From NCBI RefSeq assembly GCF_009193135.1, contig NZ_VUKC01000014.1:32886-96885 (forward strand): a DNA stretch of 64,000 nucleotides, written 5' to 3'. This stretch comes from Georgenia satyanarayanai. Its GTDB lineage: Bacteria > Actinomycetota > Actinomycetes > Actinomycetales > Actinomycetaceae. The position numbers were made by a program, and so were the translations under genes. A model generated the notes under the pieces. It saw only the letters and a program-made list of their open reading frames with translations, searched no databases and had not been told where the DNA came from. This document shows positions 61,458-64,000 of the stretch, one piece after another. Position 1 is the first letter of the stretch, and every line of letters begins with the position of its first letter.

Positions 61458-61940
61458 ATGCGGATCTACCTGCCCGCCACGAGCGCGGACCTCAGCCGAC
61501 CGGCCGGTGTGCCGCCGCGCTGGGCCCACGCGGTGACCGCCGAGCTGCGGCGGGCGCTGCCGGACGAGGACGACGAGGGCCTGGAGGAGAGCGCGATGCT
61601 CGCCGCCGCGGACGAGAGTGTCGTCCACCTGCGGGCGGCGTCCTCCGCGGTGCCCCGGCGGGTCGTCATCGCGGCGGACGTGGCCGAGGCCGGCGTCGTC
61701 GTGCCGGAGCGGGTCCGCTCGTGGCAGGAGGGCGACGACCAGCTGCCCAGCGCCGTCGAGGTGCGTGCGATCGTCCCGTGGACGGACGTGGTGAGCATCC
61801 ACGTCGACGAGCCCGGAGCGGAGGGGGACGTCGCCGCCGCGCTGACGGACGACGCCGCCGTGGACCGTGCCGCCGAGCACGACCTCCTGTGGCACGACAT
61901 CGTCGAGCGCGAGGTGCTCGCCCGCGAGCTGCGCGGCTGA
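61458..61940 (+). CDS. DUF6912 family protein
   Basis: A 160-aa acidic cytoplasmic protein with the DUF6912 N-terminus MRIYLPATSADLSRP and the conserved HAVTAELRRALPDEDDEGLEESAMLAAADES and RRVVIAADVAEAGV segments (about residues 22-85). The function is unknown. The ATG at 61458 gives the family start and follows GGGAGA; ATG 61419, which overlaps the CpaE-like stop, is an in-frame alternative 13 codons upstream. It is probably expressed with the CpaE-like gene. It converges on the SbcC-like gene across 4 bp. Confidence 0.82.
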   Translation: MRIYLPATSADLSRPAGVPPRWAHAVTAELRRALPDEDDEGLEESAMLAAADESVVHLRAASSAVPRRVVIAADVAEAGVVVPERVRSWQEGDDQLPSAVEVRAIVPWTDVVSIHVDEPGAEGDVAAALTDDAAVDRAAEHDLLWHDIVEREVLARELRG

Positions 61941-61944
61941 CCGC

Positions 61945-64000
61945 TCAGGCCCGCACGGTCAGCGTCGAGGCACCGGACCCCAGCCGGCGCACCTCGATGC
62001 GGTCGGCGATGCGGTCCTTGAGCTCGCTGACGTGGCTGACGATGCCGACGGCACGTCCGCCGGACTGGAGCCGGCTCAGCTCGCCGAGCACGCCGTCCAG
62101 GGTGTGCGGGTCGAGGGAGCCGAAGCCCTCGTCGATGAAGAGGGTGTCCAGGGAGATCCCGCCGGCCTCGCTGGTGACGACGTCCGCCAGGCCCAGCGCC
62201 AGGCACAGGGAGACGTAGAAGGTCTCGCCGCCGGAGAGCGTGTGCGGGTCGCGGCTGGTCTCGGTGACGTGGTCCTGCACTGCCAGCCCGAGCCCGGCCT
62301 TGCGCGAGCGTCCCTCGCGCTCGTCGATCCGGGTGAGGGAGTAGCGGCCGTCGGACATGACGGCGAGGCGGTCGTTCGCGGCGGCGACGACGTCCTCGAA
62401 GCGGCGCAGCAGCACGAAGGTCGACAGGGTGGTCGCGCGGGCGTTGCCCTCCCCGGCGGCGGCGAGCTCGCCCATCCGCAGCACCGGGGCGGCGCGCTCC
62501 GTGACGGCGCGGTGCCGGTCGAGGACGTCGGTGAGGGACCCGTGGCAGCGGCGCAGGCGGGTGAGGGAGTCCGTGGCCCGGCCCGCGGCCTCGGTCGCGG
62601 CGATGAGGGCGGCGTGCCGCTCGGCGTGGACGGCCTCCGCGTCCGCGACCCGTGGGTCCTCCTCGCCCGTGAGCGAGGCGATCGGGGCCTCGGCCAGGCA
62701 CTCGCGCACCCGGGCGGTGGCGGCGCCGTGCTCGGCGACCTCCCGCTCGAGCTCGGCCATCCGGGCGGCGGGCAGCTGGGCGGCGGCGGCCTCCGCGGCG
62801 TCGGCGAAGCCCGACTCGGTGAGCGCGGACGCCAGGGCCGCGGCCGTCTCGTCCTGGCGGCGGCGGGCCGCGTGGAGCGCGTCGCGGGCCTCCACGACCC
62901 GCCGCGCCGAGCCGAGCCGGCTCTCGATCCGCCGGGCACGCGCCGCGACGGAGCCGGCCTCCGCGGCGCCGCGGCCGCAGCGCTCACGGTCGGCGGCGAG
63001 CGCGGCACGCCGGCCCCGCAGCTCCTCGGTGGCGGCGGTGAGGGCGTTCTCCTCGCGGCCCACGGTCTCCCGGAGATCCTCGGTCTGCTCGTCGAAGACG
63101 GCGAGCTCCTGCTCGCGCAGCGCCGCGAGGCGGACGGCGTCCTGCGCGTCGGTGAGCTCCTGCTGCGCTGCGACCAGGGCGCCCTCGGCGTCCGCGAGGG
63201 ACGCGCCGCCCGAGGCGTCCTGCGCGGCACGGAGGCGGGCCTCGGCCTGGGCACGGGCCTCCCGGGCGGTTCCGAGGGTGTCCTCGGCCCGTGCCCGCCG
63301 CGCGGCGGCGGCGTCGACGTCCTCGGCGGTGGCGTGCTCGGGGGAGCGCGGCGCAGGGGCAGGGTGCTCGGTGGCGCCGCACACGGTGCAGGGCACCCCT
63401 GGCTCGAGCTCGGCGGCGAGGCTGCCGGACATCCCGGCGATCCACCGGCCGCGCACGGCCTGCTCCGCCTGCCCCGCCCGGGTGGCGTCGTCCGCGGCGG
63501 ACGTGACGGCGCCCTCCGCCGCGACCAGCTCGGTGAGGCGCTGCTCGACGTGCCGGGCGGCGTCCCGGACCGCGCGGCAGCTCGCGACCCTGGCCTCGGC
63601 GGCGGGCACGCTCATCGCCTCGCGCTGGATGCGGGTGAGCGCCTCGGACAGCCGCTCGCGCTGCCTCGGGCGTCCGGCGAGCACCGTCCGGCGGTCCGCC
63701 AGGGCGGCGTGCCGCTCGGCGAGGGCGGCGACGTCCGCCTCGATCGCGTCCTGGCGGGCGGCCAGCCCGGCCTCGAGCTCGAGCAGCTCGACGAGGCTGC
63801 CGCGCTCCCCGGTGAGCTGGGTGATGACCTCGCGCAGGGCGGTGAGGCCGAGGTCGGTGAGATCGGCGTCGGGGCCGTCGGTGGAGGCGGCACACACCTG
63901 CGCCAGCTGCTCCTCGGCCTGCTCGGCGGCGGCCCGCGCCGCCGCCGCGGCGCGCAGCGCCCCGGCGGCCACCGCGGCTCGTCGCGCGGCCGCGAGCTCC
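61945..64000 (-). CDS. sbcC: SbcC-like SMC-family exonuclease ATPase (5' end beyond window)
   Basis: The C-terminal part (685 codons visible, frame open to the window end) of an SMC-like ATPase of the SbcC/Rad50 family, which with SbcD processes hairpins and double-strand breaks. A long coiled coil is interrupted by a zinc hook (VPCTVCGATEHP, CxxC). The C-terminal ATPase half holds the signature LSGGETFYVSLCLALGLAD, Walker B TLFIDEGFGSLDPHTLD, and the H-loop IVSHVSELKDRI. The N-terminal Walker A and the start are outside the window. A neighbouring sbcD would be expected beyond 64000. Confidence 0.92.
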   Translation of the reverse strand, partial: ELAAARRAAVAAGALRAAAAARAAAEQAEEQLAQVCAASTDGPDADLTDLGLTALREVITQLTGERGSLVELLELEAGLAARQDAIEADVAALAERHAALADRRTVLAGRPRQRERLSEALTRIQREAMSVPAAEARVASCRAVRDAARHVEQRLTELVAAEGAVTSAADDATRAGQAEQAVRGRWIAGMSGSLAAELEPGVPCTVCGATEHPAPAPRSPEHATAEDVDAAAARRARAEDTLGTAREARAQAEARLRAAQDASGGASLADAEGALVAAQQELTDAQDAVRLAALREQELAVFDEQTEDLRETVGREENALTAATEELRGRRAALAADRERCGRGAAEAGSVAARARRIESRLGSARRVVEARDALHAARRRQDETAAALASALTESGFADAAEAAAAQLPAARMAELEREVAEHGAATARVRECLAEAPIASLTGEEDPRVADAEAVHAERHAALIAATEAAGRATDSLTRLRRCHGSLTDVLDRHRAVTERAAPVLRMGELAAAGEGNARATTLSTFVLLRRFEDVVAAANDRLAVMSDGRYSLTRIDEREGRSRKAGLGLAVQDHVTETSRDPHTLSGGETFYVSLCLALGLADVVTSEAGGISLDTLFIDEGFGSLDPHTLDGVLGELSRLQSGGRAVGIVSHVSELKDRIADRIEVRRLGSGASTLTVRA

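Overview
The window is chromosomal DNA of a very GC-rich Gram-positive actinobacterium. The MtrAB-LpqB, WhiB, SecA, DUF3499, LpqB and TIGR03089 genes place it in Actinomycetota, and the gene order and families suggest Micrococcales (a Cellulomonas/Georgenia-like lineage). The genus is an inference. I saw no rRNA, tRNA, insertion sequence, prophage or CRISPR array.

Layout. (1) 1-4.6 kb: two GT-A glycosyltransferases (-). (2) 4.8-7.6 kb: a taurine/sulfonate-type ABC importer (permease, binding lipoprotein, ATPase). (3) 7.7-12 kb: a compact polysaccharide operon of nucleotide-sugar dehydrogenase, ABC-2 export permease, export ATPase and GT4. (4) 12.1-15 kb: a secreted ThuA protein with a WxL-like C-terminus, a hairpin, then a DUF916-like membrane-anchored partner. 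(5) 15-18 kb: GT2, TIGR03089 protein and AI-2E-type permease. (6) 18-24.5 kb: the conserved actinobacterial block WhiB, large membrane GT2, DUF5719, metallopeptidase-like, DUF3499 and Trm112. (7) 24.5-36.3 kb: an accessory stretch with an AT3/SGNH acyltransferase, a proVWX betaine importer, two tandem paralogous secreted GH3 enzymes and an APH-like kinase. (8) 36.4-44.6 kb: RDD, SpoIIM, ChbG-like, DUF58, MoxR, DUF4350, DUF4129 and a multi-pass membrane protein. (9) 44.7-55.3 kb: mtrA-mtrB-lpqB, comF, hpf, a YcaQ-like DNA glycosylase and secA. (10) 55.4-64 kb: an LLM monooxygenase/FMN reductase pair, Rv3235-like and LysM proteins, a BldC-like regulator, SAF and CpaE-like proteins, DUF6912, and the 3' part of an SbcC-like ATPase that runs off the window.

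How it works together. Regions 1, 3, 4 and 5 look like envelope glycan synthesis, export and surface display. MtrAB (region 9) may act on proVWX, because a GTCAC-N6-GTAAC direct repeat lies upstream of proV. A perfect DasR-type palindrome (TGGTCTAGACCA) upstream of the larger GH3 gene suggests control by amino-sugar availability.

The most unusual structure is a pair of 18-bp tandem-repeat arrays, 9 and 8 copies in opposite orientation, that bracket comF immediately downstream of the lpqB and comF stop codons. Other non-gene signals are a candidate leaderless 38-aa ORF ahead of hpf, a recurrent TANNNT-(6-7 nt)-start leaderless architecture, a long imperfect inverted repeat at 39.1 kb, a poly-C tract at 50.9 kb, and a permease gene whose best start appears to be ATC.
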